Position numbers and translations under genes: made by a program | NCBI RefSeq assembly: GCF_010730355.1 | Contig: NZ_AP022576.1 | Span: forward strand, 2,480,001-2,544,000 | Origin: Mycobacterium florentinum | GTDB taxonomy: Bacteria; Actinomycetota; Actinomycetes; Mycobacteriales; Mycobacteriaceae | Length of the DNA stretch: 64,000 nucleotides | Direction: 5' to 3' | In this document: in pieces, positions 31,983-40,839 of the stretch | How the letters are laid out: each line of letters starts with the position of its first letter | How positions within the stretch are numbered: the stretch's first letter is position 1 | The notes under the pieces: model-generated | What the model saw: the letters and a program-made list of their open reading frames with translations, nothing else | The model's database searches: none | Told to the model about the DNA's origin: nothing

Positions 31983-33130
31983 CCGTGCTCAGCGCCCACG
32001 AGAGCGCGTACACGCGGCGGATACGCGAGTTGGCGCAGACCGAGTTGCTGCCGCTGCTCGACCACGGCGGCGACGGCCGGGTGAACCGCGCGCTGCTGGC
32101 GGCGATGGGTAATCACGGACTGCTTCGCGACCTGTTCGGCGGATCGCCCGACGAGCCCCCCAGCGACGCCGCGGCCATGCGACTTTGCCTGCTGCGCGAG
32201 ACCATCGCCGGTGTGTCGACCGAAGCGGAGACCGCGCTGGCGCTGCAAGGTCTCGGTTCGTACCCGATCCTGCAGTCGGGTCGACGCGAGGCCGTCGAAC
32301 GGTGGATCCCGGGGGTGGTGCGCGGTACCACGGTCGCGGCCTTCGCGCTGACCGAGCCCACGGCCGGTTCCGACGCGGCCGCCCTGGCGCTGACGGCCGC
32401 GCGCGACGGCGACGGGTGGCGATTGAGCGGGGAGAAGATCTGGATCTCCAATGCGCCGGAAGCCGACGTCTACACCGTGTTCGCCCGCACCACACCGGAT
32501 GCGGGCGCTCGCGGCGTCACGGCGTTCGCGGTGGCCGGCAACGCCGCCGGCCTGTCCGGTGAGCACCTCGACTTGCTGTCACCGCACCCAATCGGCCGGC
32601 TTCGCTTCGACGATGTGCGCGTCGAGCCCGCCGACGTGCTCGGCGAGGTCGACGCCGGGTTCAAGGTGGCGATGCGCACCCTCGACCTGTTCCGCCCCAG
32701 CGTCGGCGCGTTCGCGGTAGGGATGGCGCAGGCGGCGCTGGACGCCACGATCGACCACGTCGCCACGCGACACGCGTACGGCGCACCGTTGGCGACTCAA
32801 CAGTCGATCGCGCACAAACTCGCCGACCTGGCCACCCAACTGGAGGCCGCGCGGCTGCTCGTGTACACCGCTGCCCGCACGTATGACGGCGGTGCCACCC
32901 GCGGCGAAATCACCCGGCGCGCAGCGATGGCCAAGCTATTCGCCACCGAAGCCGCTCAGGTCATCGTCGACCAGTGCGTCCAGCTGCACGGCGCCTACGC
33001 CTTACGGCGCGGCCATCTGCTCGAGCACCTCTATCGCGACGTCCGCGCGCCCCGCATCTACGAAGGTGCGTCGGAAGTGCAGCGCTCCATCATCTCCCGT
33101 GAGCTGTTCCGAGAAAGGACGACACCGTGA
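31979..33130 (+). CDS. Acyl-CoA dehydrogenase
   Basis: A 383-residue FAD-dependent acyl-CoA dehydrogenase. The FAD/substrate segment FALTEPTAGSDAAAL, the KIWISNAPEADVY region and the catalytic Glu in IYEGASEVQR near the C-terminus are all present. It is coupled to the upstream fusion enzyme (ATGA) and to the downstream hydratase (GTGA), so it belongs to one polycistronic unit. In context it should dehydrogenate an alicyclic or dicarboxylyl-CoA intermediate after ring reduction. The exact substrate cannot be read. Confidence 0.87.
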   Translation: MTVLSAHESAYTRRIRELAQTELLPLLDHGGDGRVNRALLAAMGNHGLLRDLFGGSPDEPPSDAAAMRLCLLRETIAGVSTEAETALALQGLGSYPILQSGRREAVERWIPGVVRGTTVAAFALTEPTAGSDAAALALTAARDGDGWRLSGEKIWISNAPEADVYTVFARTTPDAGARGVTAFAVAGNAAGLSGEHLDLLSPHPIGRLRFDDVRVEPADVLGEVDAGFKVAMRTLDLFRPSVGAFAVGMAQAALDATIDHVATRHAYGAPLATQQSIAHKLADLATQLEAARLLVYTAARTYDGGATRGEITRRAAMAKLFATEAAQVIVDQCVQLHGAYALRRGHLLEHLYRDVRAPRIYEGASEVQRSIISRELFRERTTP

Positions 33131-33954
33131 CCCGGTTCCGAGCATCCGTCCCGCTGACGGCGACGTGGAAGAACTTCGACTTCGCCGTCGAGGGTCCCGT
33201 CGCCACCGTGACGTTGAGTCGTCCCGAAAAGTTGAACCCGCTCACGTTCGAGTCCTACGCCGACCTGCGCGACCTGATCGCCGAACTGCCACATCATCGC
33301 GGCGTCAAGGTCCTGGTGATCCAGGGAGCGGGACGGGGTTTCTGCGGTGGCGGCGACGTCAACGAGATCATCGGCGAGCTGATCAAGATGAAGGCCGGCG
33401 AACTGATGCAGTTCACAAAGATGACCGGCGACGTCATCCGCGCCATGCGCGAGTGCCCGATCCCGATCATCGTCAGGATTCAGGGCATCGCAGCCGGGGC
33501 GGGCGCGGTCATCGCGCTCGCGGCGGACTTCCGGATCGTGGGCCGCTCAGGGCGTTTCGCTTTCCTGTTCACCAAGGTCGGGCTGTCCGGCGGCGACATG
33601 GGCGCGGCCTATCTACTGCCCCGTGTCGTCGGCCTTGGCCGCGCCACCCAGCTACTGATGCTGGGCGACACGATCGATGCCGAGACCGCCGACCGCTACG
33701 GCCTGGTCTCACAGCTCGTCGACGACGAACTGCTCGACGAGTCGGTCGCCGCCCTTGCCCACCGGCTCGCTACCGGCCCGAGTCTTGCTCTGTCACAGAC
33801 CAAATCGTTGCTGACACGCGAGCTGGAAATGTCGCTGTCGGCTGCGATGGAACTCGACGCGATGACCCAAGCATTGCTGATGACCACCGACGACCACGCC
33901 GAGTTCCACGCGGCGTTCAACGCCCAGCGCCCACCCGCCTGGAAGGGACAGTGA
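33127..33954 (+). CDS. Enoyl-CoA hydratase/isomerase family protein
   Basis: A 275-residue crotonase-fold protein. The oxyanion-hole segments are GAGRGFCGGGDVNEI and IQGIAAGAGAVIALAADF, followed by VGLSGGDMGAAYLLPRVVG, where the usual catalytic acid position near GLSGGD carries Asp. Crotonases hydrate or hydrolyse CoA thioesters and some open rings, so it could perform hydration or hydrolytic ring opening in the CoA-dependent aromatic route. The GTG start overlaps the previous stop and its own stop overlaps the next ATG (TGATG). Confidence 0.86.
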   Translation: MTRFRASVPLTATWKNFDFAVEGPVATVTLSRPEKLNPLTFESYADLRDLIAELPHHRGVKVLVIQGAGRGFCGGGDVNEIIGELIKMKAGELMQFTKMTGDVIRAMRECPIPIIVRIQGIAAGAGAVIALAADFRIVGRSGRFAFLFTKVGLSGGDMGAAYLLPRVVGLGRATQLLMLGDTIDAETADRYGLVSQLVDDELLDESVAALAHRLATGPSLALSQTKSLLTRELEMSLSAAMELDAMTQALLMTTDDHAEFHAAFNAQRPPAWKGQ

Positions 33955-35111
33955 TGGACCCCGTCGATTTCCTGCAGAGCGACGACCTGCTCTCGGACGA
34001 AGAGCGTGCCATCGGCCAGAGCGTGCGCGACTACGCGCGGGCCGAGCTCGCGCCGCACGTGTCAGACTGGTACGAGTCCGGCACGATCCCGGTCGAGATC
34101 GCCCGGGGCCTAGGAAAACTCGGCCTGCTCGGCATGCATCTCGAGGGCTACGGCTGCGCCAACACCACGGCCACCGCCTACGGCGTCGCATGCCGCGAAC
34201 TCGAGGCAATCGACTCGGGGCTGCGCAGCCTGGTTTCCGTGCAAGGGTCGCTCGCGATGTTCGCGATCCACCACTGGGGCACCGAACAACACCGCCAGGA
34301 GTGGCTCCCGCGAATGGCGACCGGCGACGCGATCGGATGCTTCGGCCTGACCGAAGCCGACGCGGGCAGCGACCCCGGTTCGATGCGCACCCACGCAAAG
34401 CGAGACGGTGACGATTGGATACTCAACGGCTCGAAGATGTGGATCACCAACGGCACGATCGCCAGCGTCGCGATCGTATGGGCGCAAACCGACACGGGTA
34501 TACGTGGTTTCGTCGTCCCAACCGACTCGCCCGGCTTCAAGGCGCACGAGATCGGCCGCAAGCTGTCGCTGCGGGCATCCGTCACGGCCGAGCTTTCCCT
34601 CGACGATGTCCGGCTGCCGTCCTCGGCGGTCTTCCCGGACGTCCGGGGCCTGAAGGGACCGCTGTCCTGCCTGAACGAGGCACGGTACGGCATCCTGTGG
34701 GGTGCGGTCGGCGCCGCGCGGGCCTGCCTGTGTGAAGCCCTCGAATACAGCCTCCTGCGAACACAATTCGGCAAGCCATTGGCCGCGTTCCAACTGACGC
34801 AACGCAAGCTCGCCGACATGTCGATCGCGGTGGCCAATGCCGCTCTCACCGCCGTCCAACTCGGCCGGCTCAAGGACACGCACTGCATCACGCCCGAACA
34901 GATCAGCCACGGCAAACTCGCCAACGTCCGCTCGGCCCTCGAGGTCGCTCGCACCGCGCGCGCCGTGCTCGGTGCGGCCGGCATCACCCTCGATCACTCG
35001 GTGATGCGGCACATGAACAACCTCGAGACGGTCGCGACCTACGAGGGCACCGAGGAAATGCACACGCTCAGCATCGGGCGTGCGCTTACCGGCATCGCCG
35101 TGTTCCGCTGA
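33954..35111 (+). CDS. Glutaryl-CoA dehydrogenase-like acyl-CoA dehydrogenase
   Basis: A 385-residue acyl-CoA dehydrogenase closest in appearance to glutaryl-CoA dehydrogenases. Markers are CFGLTEADAGSDPGSM, KMWITNGTIASV, NEARYGILWGAVGAA and the catalytic Glu in TYEGTEEMHTL. The ARYGI-WG and EGTEEMHTL signatures separate this group from short-chain dehydrogenases. Glutaryl-CoA or a related dicarboxylyl-CoA is a reasonable end product of reductive ring opening of 2-aminobenzoyl-CoA. Last gene of the tightly coupled operon that begins at 29616; it is convergent with paaX, whose stop is 12 bp away. Confidence 0.87.
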   Translation: MDPVDFLQSDDLLSDEERAIGQSVRDYARAELAPHVSDWYESGTIPVEIARGLGKLGLLGMHLEGYGCANTTATAYGVACRELEAIDSGLRSLVSVQGSLAMFAIHHWGTEQHRQEWLPRMATGDAIGCFGLTEADAGSDPGSMRTHAKRDGDDWILNGSKMWITNGTIASVAIVWAQTDTGIRGFVVPTDSPGFKAHEIGRKLSLRASVTAELSLDDVRLPSSAVFPDVRGLKGPLSCLNEARYGILWGAVGAARACLCEALEYSLLRTQFGKPLAAFQLTQRKLADMSIAVANAALTAVQLGRLKDTHCITPEQISHGKLANVRSALEVARTARAVLGAAGITLDHSVMRHMNNLETVATYEGTEEMHTLSIGRALTGIAVFR

Positions 35112-35123
35112 CCGATTGGCAAG

Positions 35124-36014
35124 TCAGCCAGACGATTTACGTCGGGGCGGCGTACCGGTTCTCGCGCGCCTTCCGTGGATGACCGCCAGCGCATGTTTCT
35201 GCGCCAACGGGCGCAGTACCTTGTTCAGCTCGCCGAACAACTCGCCGGCCGCCTCGCCGTTCCACGCCGGCGGCAATAGCGACAGCGGCAGGCCGGGATC
35301 ACGGTACGGCAGCTGACGCCACTGGGTCAGCATCTGCACGTACGTTTGAAACGCCTCCTCGGGGCTGAACCCCTCGGCCGACGACCGATAGAGGGCCGAC
35401 CGATAGCGGTGCAGGAACTCGGCATACAGCTCGGTGAGTTCTTCCAGGTTCCACCACACGTGGACTTTCGATCGAAGGTCGCTGAATGCGACGTATCGAC
35501 CGCAAAAGATGTCGACGTATTCGAACAACCCCCTGCGTTGCAGGGCATGACGGGTCTCATCCGCAAGGTTTCCCGGTGCCAGCCAGACCCCGGGCGCCAC
35601 GGTGCCGAAGCCGAGGCGGGTGAGGCTCGATCGCAGGGAATGCCGCTTTTCCCGCTCGGATTCGGGCACCGAGAAAACCACCACCACCCATCCGTCTTCG
35701 ATGGTGGCTCTGCGGCGTTCGAAGATCCGGACGTCGCCCTCGGCCAGCACCTCCAACGTCGACGCGGACACGGCGTAGCCCGCGGTGTCCGCGTGATGCT
35801 CGCTGATCAGGACCCCACGACGCTTGAGGCGTGAGATCGCCGAACGTACCGCCGGCCCCTCGCCGCCAAGATCGGCCATCAGGTCGACCACCGAGGCGAC
35901 GGACAGCCAATTGCCCTCGGCACGCGCGTAGAGGCCGAAGATCGTCAGAATCTGCTGAGCGAGGCGCGCGTCCCGACCACCGCCGGTCCGAGCCGAGTGA
36001 ACCGCTGAGGCCAT
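35124..36014 (-). CDS. PaaX family transcriptional regulator
   Basis: A 296-residue PaaX-type repressor: an N-terminal winged helix (QQILTIFGLYARAEGNW, AVRSAISRLKRRGVL), a middle domain (VVVFSVPESEREKRHSLRSS, RLGFGTVAPGVWLAP) and a C-terminal PaaX domain (WRQLPYRDPGLPLSLLP). PaaX of E. coli represses phenylacetate genes and is released by phenylacetyl-CoA, so an aryl-CoA effector is expected here. The likely target is the TGAC-N4-GT(C/A)A palindrome, of which a perfect copy lies 36 bp upstream of this gene's ATG, and three more before the operons at 26.6, 27.9 and 29.6 kb. Confidence 0.9.
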   Translation of the reverse strand: MASAVHSARTGGGRDARLAQQILTIFGLYARAEGNWLSVASVVDLMADLGGEGPAVRSAISRLKRRGVLISEHHADTAGYAVSASTLEVLAEGDVRIFERRRATIEDGWVVVVFSVPESEREKRHSLRSSLTRLGFGTVAPGVWLAPGNLADETRHALQRRGLFEYVDIFCGRYVAFSDLRSKVHVWWNLEELTELYAEFLHRYRSALYRSSAEGFSPEEAFQTYVQMLTQWRQLPYRDPGLPLSLLPPAWNGEAAGELFGELNKVLRPLAQKHALAVIHGRRARTGTPPRRKSSG

Positions 36015-36049
36015 GCGAGCACCCTACCCGGGTTCGCATCGCGTTTGGT

Positions 36050-36061
36050 TGACGGCGGTCA
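36050..36061. promoter_or_regulatory. TGAC-N4-GTCA operator candidate 4, upstream of paaX
   Basis: TGACGGCGGTCA is a perfect TGAC/GTCA inverted repeat located between the SnoaL-like gene and the paaX start codon. Its presence only in the gap upstream of the regulator suggests autoregulation and that paaX has its own promoter separate from the P450 operon. Confidence 0.58.
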
Positions 36062-36082
36062 CGCCTTCGCGCGCGCCGGCAC

Positions 36083-36529
36083 TCAGTCGGCGGGCGGACG
36101 CGGCGCCGGGCTCCCCGTCAACGCGATGTAGACCGCGTCGATGTCGAGGTCCAGGTCGACCCTGCGGTGGACGAACCGCCATCCTGACGGAGTGCGGGCG
36201 AAGGCGTCCGTATACCGACCGCTCGTCACCAAATCCCAGGTGCTCTTGTCCTTCTGGCGCTTGGCCAACAGCAGGGTGGCGACTTGCGTCGCCCGGTCAC
36301 CGCTGACGTCGACGATGGCGTCGAGCGTCATGTGCACGGTTCCGTAACCGAGTCCCTCGGCGGCCGCCATCAACTCCTGACGACCCGACAGTACGGGAAG
36401 CCCAACCAGCTCCATGGTGCCCTCGGGTACAAACGTGTCGGCGAACGCGTCGATATCGCGGTCGTCGACGGCGCGTGAGTACCGGGCGGTGAGATCACGG
36501 ATGGCGATCCGATCTTCGGCAACAGACAC
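36083..36529 (-). CDS. SnoaL-like / NTF2-fold protein
   Basis: A 148-residue protein of the SnoaL-like domain superfamily, with the typical opening LTARYSRAVDDRDIDAFADTFVPEGTME and a later GRYTDAFARTPSGWRFVHRRV strand pair. Members include polyketide cyclases, steroid isomerases, ring-hydroxylating dioxygenase beta subunits and many proteins of unknown function. It starts at a GTG with AAGGAA upstream and lies 11 bp after the P450, so they are co-expressed. A role as an isomerase or dehydratase acting with the P450 is possible but cannot be shown. Confidence 0.8.
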   Translation of the reverse strand: MSVAEDRIAIRDLTARYSRAVDDRDIDAFADTFVPEGTMELVGLPVLSGRQELMAAAEGLGYGTVHMTLDAIVDVSGDRATQVATLLLAKRQKDKSTWDLVTSGRYTDAFARTPSGWRFVHRRVDLDLDIDAVYIALTGSPAPRPPAD

Positions 36530-36540
36530 GATGAGATTCC

Positions 36541-37728
36541 TTAATTAGACGGAGTGAACGCGACGTGGACCGCGGTCGGGCTGAACAGGAAACCACCCTG
36601 CAAGCCGCTGAATTCGACGTCCTGGGCGAGACGGAGGTCGGGAAGACACCGAAGCATTTCTTCGGTGGCGATCCGCATCTCAGCGCGTGCCAGATGCATA
36701 CCGAAGCACTTGTGGATGCCGTCGCCGAAAGCAAGGTGCCGGTTGGCATTCGGCCGCTCGACGCGAAACTCATCCGGAGAGTCGAACACGTCGGGGTCAC
36801 GATTGGCCGCACCGAAATTCATCATCACTCGGGCGTCCGCCGGCAAGTCCACGCCGTGTATCTGAGCGGGACATGTCGTCTTGCGCCCAATCGCGTGGAG
36901 CGGCGAGTAGATGCGCAACGTTTCTTCAACCGCATTGGGGATCAGCTCCGGCCGCTCGATCAGCAAGTCACGCCGGGCCGAATCGGATCCGAGCAGGTAT
37001 GCCATGCTCGCCAGCGCCGCCACCAGCGAGTGGTGCCCGCCGAGCGTCATAGTCACCACGTACATCGCGAGCTCCGGATCCGGGAGCAGCTCGCCACGAA
37101 TCTTCACCTGGGTCATCGAGGTCAGCGCGTCCTCGCGCGGCTTCTCCCTGCGATCCTGGACCTCGGCGATCATCATGCCGACATATGCGCCCATCGCCGC
37201 GTCGCCGGCCGGCGTGTCGGCGTTGCGGACCCAGTCCGTCGTCAGTTCTCGCACCCGCTGTTTGGCCACCCCGGTGATTCCGAGCACCTCGGCGATCACG
37301 CCGACCGCGAACGGCTCGGAGAAATCCTCGATGATCTCGCATTCCCCGCGGCTGCGGACCGCGTCGAACAGCTCAACGGCATTGCGCCGGATCATCGCTT
37401 CGGACTTCGACACTTCGCCAGGCGTCAGCAGGGGCACCATCACCCTGCGATGGTCGCCGTGCACCGGCGGGTCAAACTCCAACGCCCGGAACGGCGGTCG
37501 ATCCAACTCGGGTACGAGAATGCCGTGCGCCGAAGAATACGTCGCGTGGTTCTGGGCGACGCTCCGAACGTCGTCGTACCCGGTCACTGTGTAGAAGCCG
37601 CCGTAGAGGTCACTGAATTTCACGGGGCACTCTCGTCGCATCTCGACGTAGGCGTCGTAGAGCGCTTCACCTTTCAGGGTGTCATCGTGGTGGTCGTAGC
37701 CTACTGGCGATTGACGTTCCGTCTCCAT
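36541..37728 (-). CDS. Cytochrome P450
   Basis: A P450 of about 395 residues from the ATG at 37728. The heme-binding loop FGDGIHKCFGMHLAR has the proximal Cys, and the ExxR helix reads EETLR. The I-helix that usually has (A/G)GxDT reads TLGGHHSLVAAL, so the acid-alcohol pair is replaced by His-Ser, which may alter oxygen activation. The class (bacterial, soluble, ferredoxin-fed) fits partnership with ferredoxins elsewhere in the region. Upstream in-frame starts at 37752 and 37821 exist; none has a strong ribosome-binding site. The substrate is unknown; hydroxylation or demethylation of an aromatic or alicyclic compound is plausible. Confidence 0.88.
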   Translation of the reverse strand: METERQSPVGYDHHDDTLKGEALYDAYVEMRRECPVKFSDLYGGFYTVTGYDDVRSVAQNHATYSSAHGILVPELDRPPFRALEFDPPVHGDHRRVMVPLLTPGEVSKSEAMIRRNAVELFDAVRSRGECEIIEDFSEPFAVGVIAEVLGITGVAKQRVRELTTDWVRNADTPAGDAAMGAYVGMMIAEVQDRREKPREDALTSMTQVKIRGELLPDPELAMYVVTMTLGGHHSLVAALASMAYLLGSDSARRDLLIERPELIPNAVEETLRIYSPLHAIGRKTTCPAQIHGVDLPADARVMMNFGAANRDPDVFDSPDEFRVERPNANRHLAFGDGIHKCFGMHLARAEMRIATEEMLRCLPDLRLAQDVEFSGLQGGFLFSPTAVHVAFTPSN

Positions 37729-38079
37729 AAGGACACCGTGTCGTGAATGCATCACCAACACATCCGTCAAATTACCGAGTCTGTACTGATTTTCGAGGCC
37801 GAAGGTGCGGGCGCCGAGCACATTCGATTCACGTTCGCCCTACTGCCGAGCGTCCTCGCCCTCGTCGATCCGGCGGCGGAACGCGACGATCTCGTGCTCG
37901 GCGCAGATCAGCACCGCGGACGTGAGCGCGGCTGCACCCGGCGTGTGCACGACGGCCCAGCCCAACCGCCCCCACGGCACCGATGCGTCGCCTACGCGCC
38001 CGTCAGGCTCAGTAGAGGGGTCAGCAAAGGGGACCGTGTCAAGCAGCCTCCGTTTCGGTTGGTTGGGCGCCCTTGGCTA
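37729..38079. other. Gene-poor interval between SDR and P450, with a doubtful short minus-strand frame
   Basis: This 351-bp gap breaks an otherwise tightly packed leftward series. On the minus strand a frame is open from about 38070 to a TAG at 37840-37842. It holds a possible 46-codon ORF from a GTG at 37980 (start VPWGRLGWAVVHTPG, end FRRRIDEGEDARQ) with GC-rich third positions, but there is no clear ribosome-binding site. It may be the tail of a deleted gene. The P450 promoter probably lies in the left half of this interval. No operator of the TGAC-N4-GTMA type was seen here. Confidence 0.4.
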
Positions 38080-38838
38080 TCACATCACCATGCCGCCGTC
38101 GACCGGTAGGACTTGTCCGGTGACGTAGGACGCCGCGTCGGAGGCCAAAAATACAAAGGATCCGGCGATCTCGTCTGGTGCGGCCCAGCGACGCAATGGG
38201 ATTCGCGCCATCATGTTGGCGGAGAACTTTTCGTTGGTGCGGATGGTCTCGGTCATCGGTGTCGCGGCGAGCGGGGCCAGGGCGTTGACCAGGATCTGCT
38301 TGCGCGCCAGCTCGCGAGCGAGCGACTTGGTCAGTCCGATGATCCCGGCCTTGGCGGTCGAGTAGTTGACCTGGCCGAGCGTGCCGGTGATCCCCGCCGC
38401 CGAGGTGACGTTGATGATGCGGCCGGTCCCATCAGTCGCCAAGAACGGCAGCGCGGCTTGAGCGCAGTGGAACGCGCCCAGCACGTGAATATCGACCAGA
38501 CGCCGGAAGCTGTCCTCGGAGATATCCGCGAACATCGCGGGTGCGGTAACACCGGCGTTGTTTACCAGGATGTGCAGTGTGCCGCTTGCCATCTCGGCAG
38601 CTTTGGCGACCGCGGCATCGGCCGAGGCGCGCCGTGTCACGTCGAGCGATGCGCTATCGGCCGCACCGCCTTGCTCGGTGATGCGCGCCGCGACCGCTTT
38701 TGCGGCGTCTTCATCGATGTCGGTCACCAACACCGCGGCGCCCGCGGCGGCGAACGCCTGCGCGACTGCCGAACCGATGCCGCCGGCGGCGCCCGTCACC
38801 AGCGCCGACCGGCCGGTGAGATCGAACGATGGAATCAT
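38080..38838 (-). CDS. Short-chain dehydrogenase/reductase, FabG-like
   Basis: A 252-residue SDR: TGAAGGIGSAVAQ cofactor loop, NNAGVTAPAM, catalytic Ser in VTSAAGITG, YSTAKAG and C-terminal FLASDAASYVTGQVLPVDGG. The ATG at 38838 has AAGGGA upstream and lies 10 bp after the aldolase stop, so it is the next gene of the lower-pathway operon. Candidate substrates are a dihydrodiol, an alcohol made by the neighbouring P450, or a CoA-bound hydroxyacyl group; sequence does not decide. Confidence 0.86.
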   Translation of the reverse strand: MIPSFDLTGRSALVTGAAGGIGSAVAQAFAAAGAAVLVTDIDEDAAKAVAARITEQGGAADSASLDVTRRASADAAVAKAAEMASGTLHILVNNAGVTAPAMFADISEDSFRRLVDIHVLGAFHCAQAALPFLATDGTGRIINVTSAAGITGTLGQVNYSTAKAGIIGLTKSLARELARKQILVNALAPLAATPMTETIRTNEKFSANMMARIPLRRWAAPDEIAGSFVFLASDAASYVTGQVLPVDGGMVM

Positions 38839-38848
38839 CTGTGTCCCT

Positions 38849-39880
38849 TCAGACTGTCTGCATCGGTCCCGACCGCGCACCGGCGAGGTCCAACGCGATG
38901 TCGACGATCATGTCTTCCTGGCCGCCCACCAAACGCCGCCGGCCCACTTCGAGGAGCAACGCGCGGGTGTCCACTCCATAAGTCCGTGAGGCGTTTTCGG
39001 CGTGCCGCAGGAAGGACGAGTACACGCCCGCGTAACCGAGCGTGAGCGTCTCGCGATCGACTTGAACCGGCCGATCGCGCAGCGGGCGAACCAAATCGTC
39101 GGCGGCGTCTTGCAGCTCGAGCAGTTTGCAGCCATGCGACCAGCCGTGCAGATCGGCGACCGCCACAAACGCCTCGATGGGAGTGTTGCCTGCCCCCGCA
39201 CCCTGCCCGGCGAGTGAAGCGTCCACGCGGGTCACCCCCTCCTCGACGGCCACGACGCTGTTGGCCACTGACAGGGACAGGTTTTCATGGGCATGCACGC
39301 CGATCTGAGTCTCGGGCTTCAGCACGTCACGGTAGGCACGGACCCGCTCGCGCATTCCTTGCATCGTCAGCCGCCCGCCGGAGTCGGTGACGTAAACACA
39401 GTGAGCCCCATGCCATTCCATGATCTTGGCTTGGGCTGCCAATTGCGCCGGATCGGCCATGTGGCTCATCATCAGGAAGCCCGACACGTCCATACCCAGT
39501 TCGCGCGCGGTCGCGATGTGCTGGGCGGCAATGTCGGCTTCGGTGCAGTGAGTGGCGATGCGCACCGACCGGACCCCGAGCGAATGCGCATGCTTGAGTT
39601 CGGCGATGGTGCCGATGCCGGGAAGCAGCAGGGTGGTCAGCACGGCGGTTTCGATGGCCGCGGCCGCGGCCTCGATCCACTGCCAGTCGGTATGGCTGCC
39701 CGGGCCGTAGTTCAGCGAGCCGCCGGCCAGGCCGTCGCCGTGGGCGACCTCGATGGCATCCACTCCCGCCGCATCGAGGGCTGCGGCGATGCGGGCGACG
39801 TCCTCGGTGCTGATCCGGTGGCGGATAGCGTGCATACCGTCGCGCAGAGTGACGTCTTGAATGTATAGCGCGGAGTTCAC
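38849..39880 (-). CDS. 4-Hydroxy-2-oxovalerate aldolase (CarE/BphI/HsaF family)
   Basis: A 343-residue DRE-TIM metalloaldolase. The N-terminal [14 protein letters not shown] carries the Asp/Arg catalytic pair, and [15 protein letters not shown] holds the metal-binding His-x-His. It cleaves 4-hydroxy-2-oxovalerate to pyruvate and acetaldehyde, passing acetaldehyde directly to the partner dehydrogenase. The GTG start overlaps the stop of the acetaldehyde dehydrogenase gene (GTGA), as expected for this channelled enzyme pair. Sequence alone does not tell whether the natural substrate is the C5 acid from aromatics or the C6 homologue from steroid ring degradation. Confidence 0.93.
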   Translation of the reverse strand: MNSALYIQDVTLRDGMHAIRHRISTEDVARIAAALDAAGVDAIEVAHGDGLAGGSLNYGPGSHTDWQWIEAAAAAIETAVLTTLLLPGIGTIAELKHAHSLGVRSVRIATHCTEADIAAQHIATARELGMDVSGFLMMSHMADPAQLAAQAKIMEWHGAHCVYVTDSGGRLTMQGMRERVRAYRDVLKPETQIGVHAHENLSLSVANSVVAVEEGVTRVDASLAGQGAGAGNTPIEAFVAVADLHGWSHGCKLLELQDAADDLVRPLRDRPVQVDRETLTLGYAGVYSSFLRHAENASRTYGVDTRALLLEVGRRRLVGGQEDMIVDIALDLAGARSGPMQTV

Positions 39881-40839
39881 TTCCGGACCTCCGCGAATTG
39901 CGCGTCGAGTTGCCGCTGTGCGATCGACTCGGCGACCCGTAGCGCGGCCGAGGTCATGATATCGAGGTTGCCGGCGTACGACGGCAGATAATGCGCGGCG
40001 CCTTCGACTTCCAGGAAGACCGACACCCGGGTAAGCACCGGGCCGGCACCGTCGGGCACCAGGGTGTGTACGGGTTCATCGGGTGCGACCGGGGTGAACT
40101 GGACCTGCTGTTTGAGGCGGTACCCGGGCACATACCCACGGACCCGGTCGACCATCGTGCCGATAGACGCCGCGATCGCGTCATGGTCGGCATCACCGAT
40201 CAGGCAGAAGACGGTGTCGCGCATGATCAACGGCGGTTCGGCGGGATTGAGGATGATGATCGCCTTGCCCCGCGCCGCTCCCCCGACCGATTCGACTGCC
40301 TGCGCGGTGGTTTCGGTGAATTCGTCGATGTTGGCCCGCGTTCCGGGACCGGCCGACTTCGAGGCGATCGAGGCCACAATCTCGGCGTAATGGACTGCGG
40401 TGACCGCGGAGACCGCCGCGACGATCGGAATGGTGGCCTGACCGCCGCAGGTCACCATGTTGACGTTGGTGGCCCCGGCATCCAGGCAGGCATGCAGGTT
40501 CACCGGCGGGACCACCATCGGGCCGATCGCCGCGGGCGTCAGATCGATCAGCGTCTTGCCGTACGGCGCCAGGGTAGCGGCGTTGGCCAGGTGGGCCCGC
40601 GCCGAGGTCGCGTCGCACACGATGTCGATGTCGTCGAATCCGGGCAACTCGATGAGCCCGCGCACACCCTCGTGGGTGGTCGGAATACCCACCCGCGCGG
40701 CCCGGGCCAGGCCATCGGAACCGGCATCGATTCCCACCAGTGCGGCCATCTCAAGGTGCTTGGACGTCCGCAGAATCTTGATCATCAGATCGGTGCCGAT
40801 GTTGCCGGATCCGATAATGGCGACTCTTGTCTTGTTCAC
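39877..40839 (-). CDS. Acetaldehyde dehydrogenase, acetylating (CarF/BphJ/HsaG family)
   Basis: A 320-residue NAD-dependent CoA-acylating aldehyde dehydrogenase: N-terminal [17 protein letters not shown]ossmann motif and the catalytic Cys in [16 protein letters not shown]. It converts acetaldehyde (or propanal) to acetyl-CoA (propanoyl-CoA) within the aldolase complex. GTG start overlapping the hydratase stop, and coupled in turn to the aldolase. The three consecutive four-base overlaps indicate a fixed-stoichiometry lower meta pathway module. Confidence 0.93.
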   Translation of the reverse strand: MNKTRVAIIGSGNIGTDLMIKILRTSKHLEMAALVGIDAGSDGLARAARVGIPTTHEGVRGLIELPGFDDIDIVCDATSARAHLANAATLAPYGKTLIDLTPAAIGPMVVPPVNLHACLDAGATNVNMVTCGGQATIPIVAAVSAVTAVHYAEIVASIASKSAGPGTRANIDEFTETTAQAVESVGGAARGKAIIILNPAEPPLIMRDTVFCLIGDADHDAIAASIGTMVDRVRGYVPGYRLKQQVQFTPVAPDEPVHTLVPDGAGPVLTRVSVFLEVEGAAHYLPSYAGNLDIMTSAALRVAESIAQRQLDAQFAEVRK

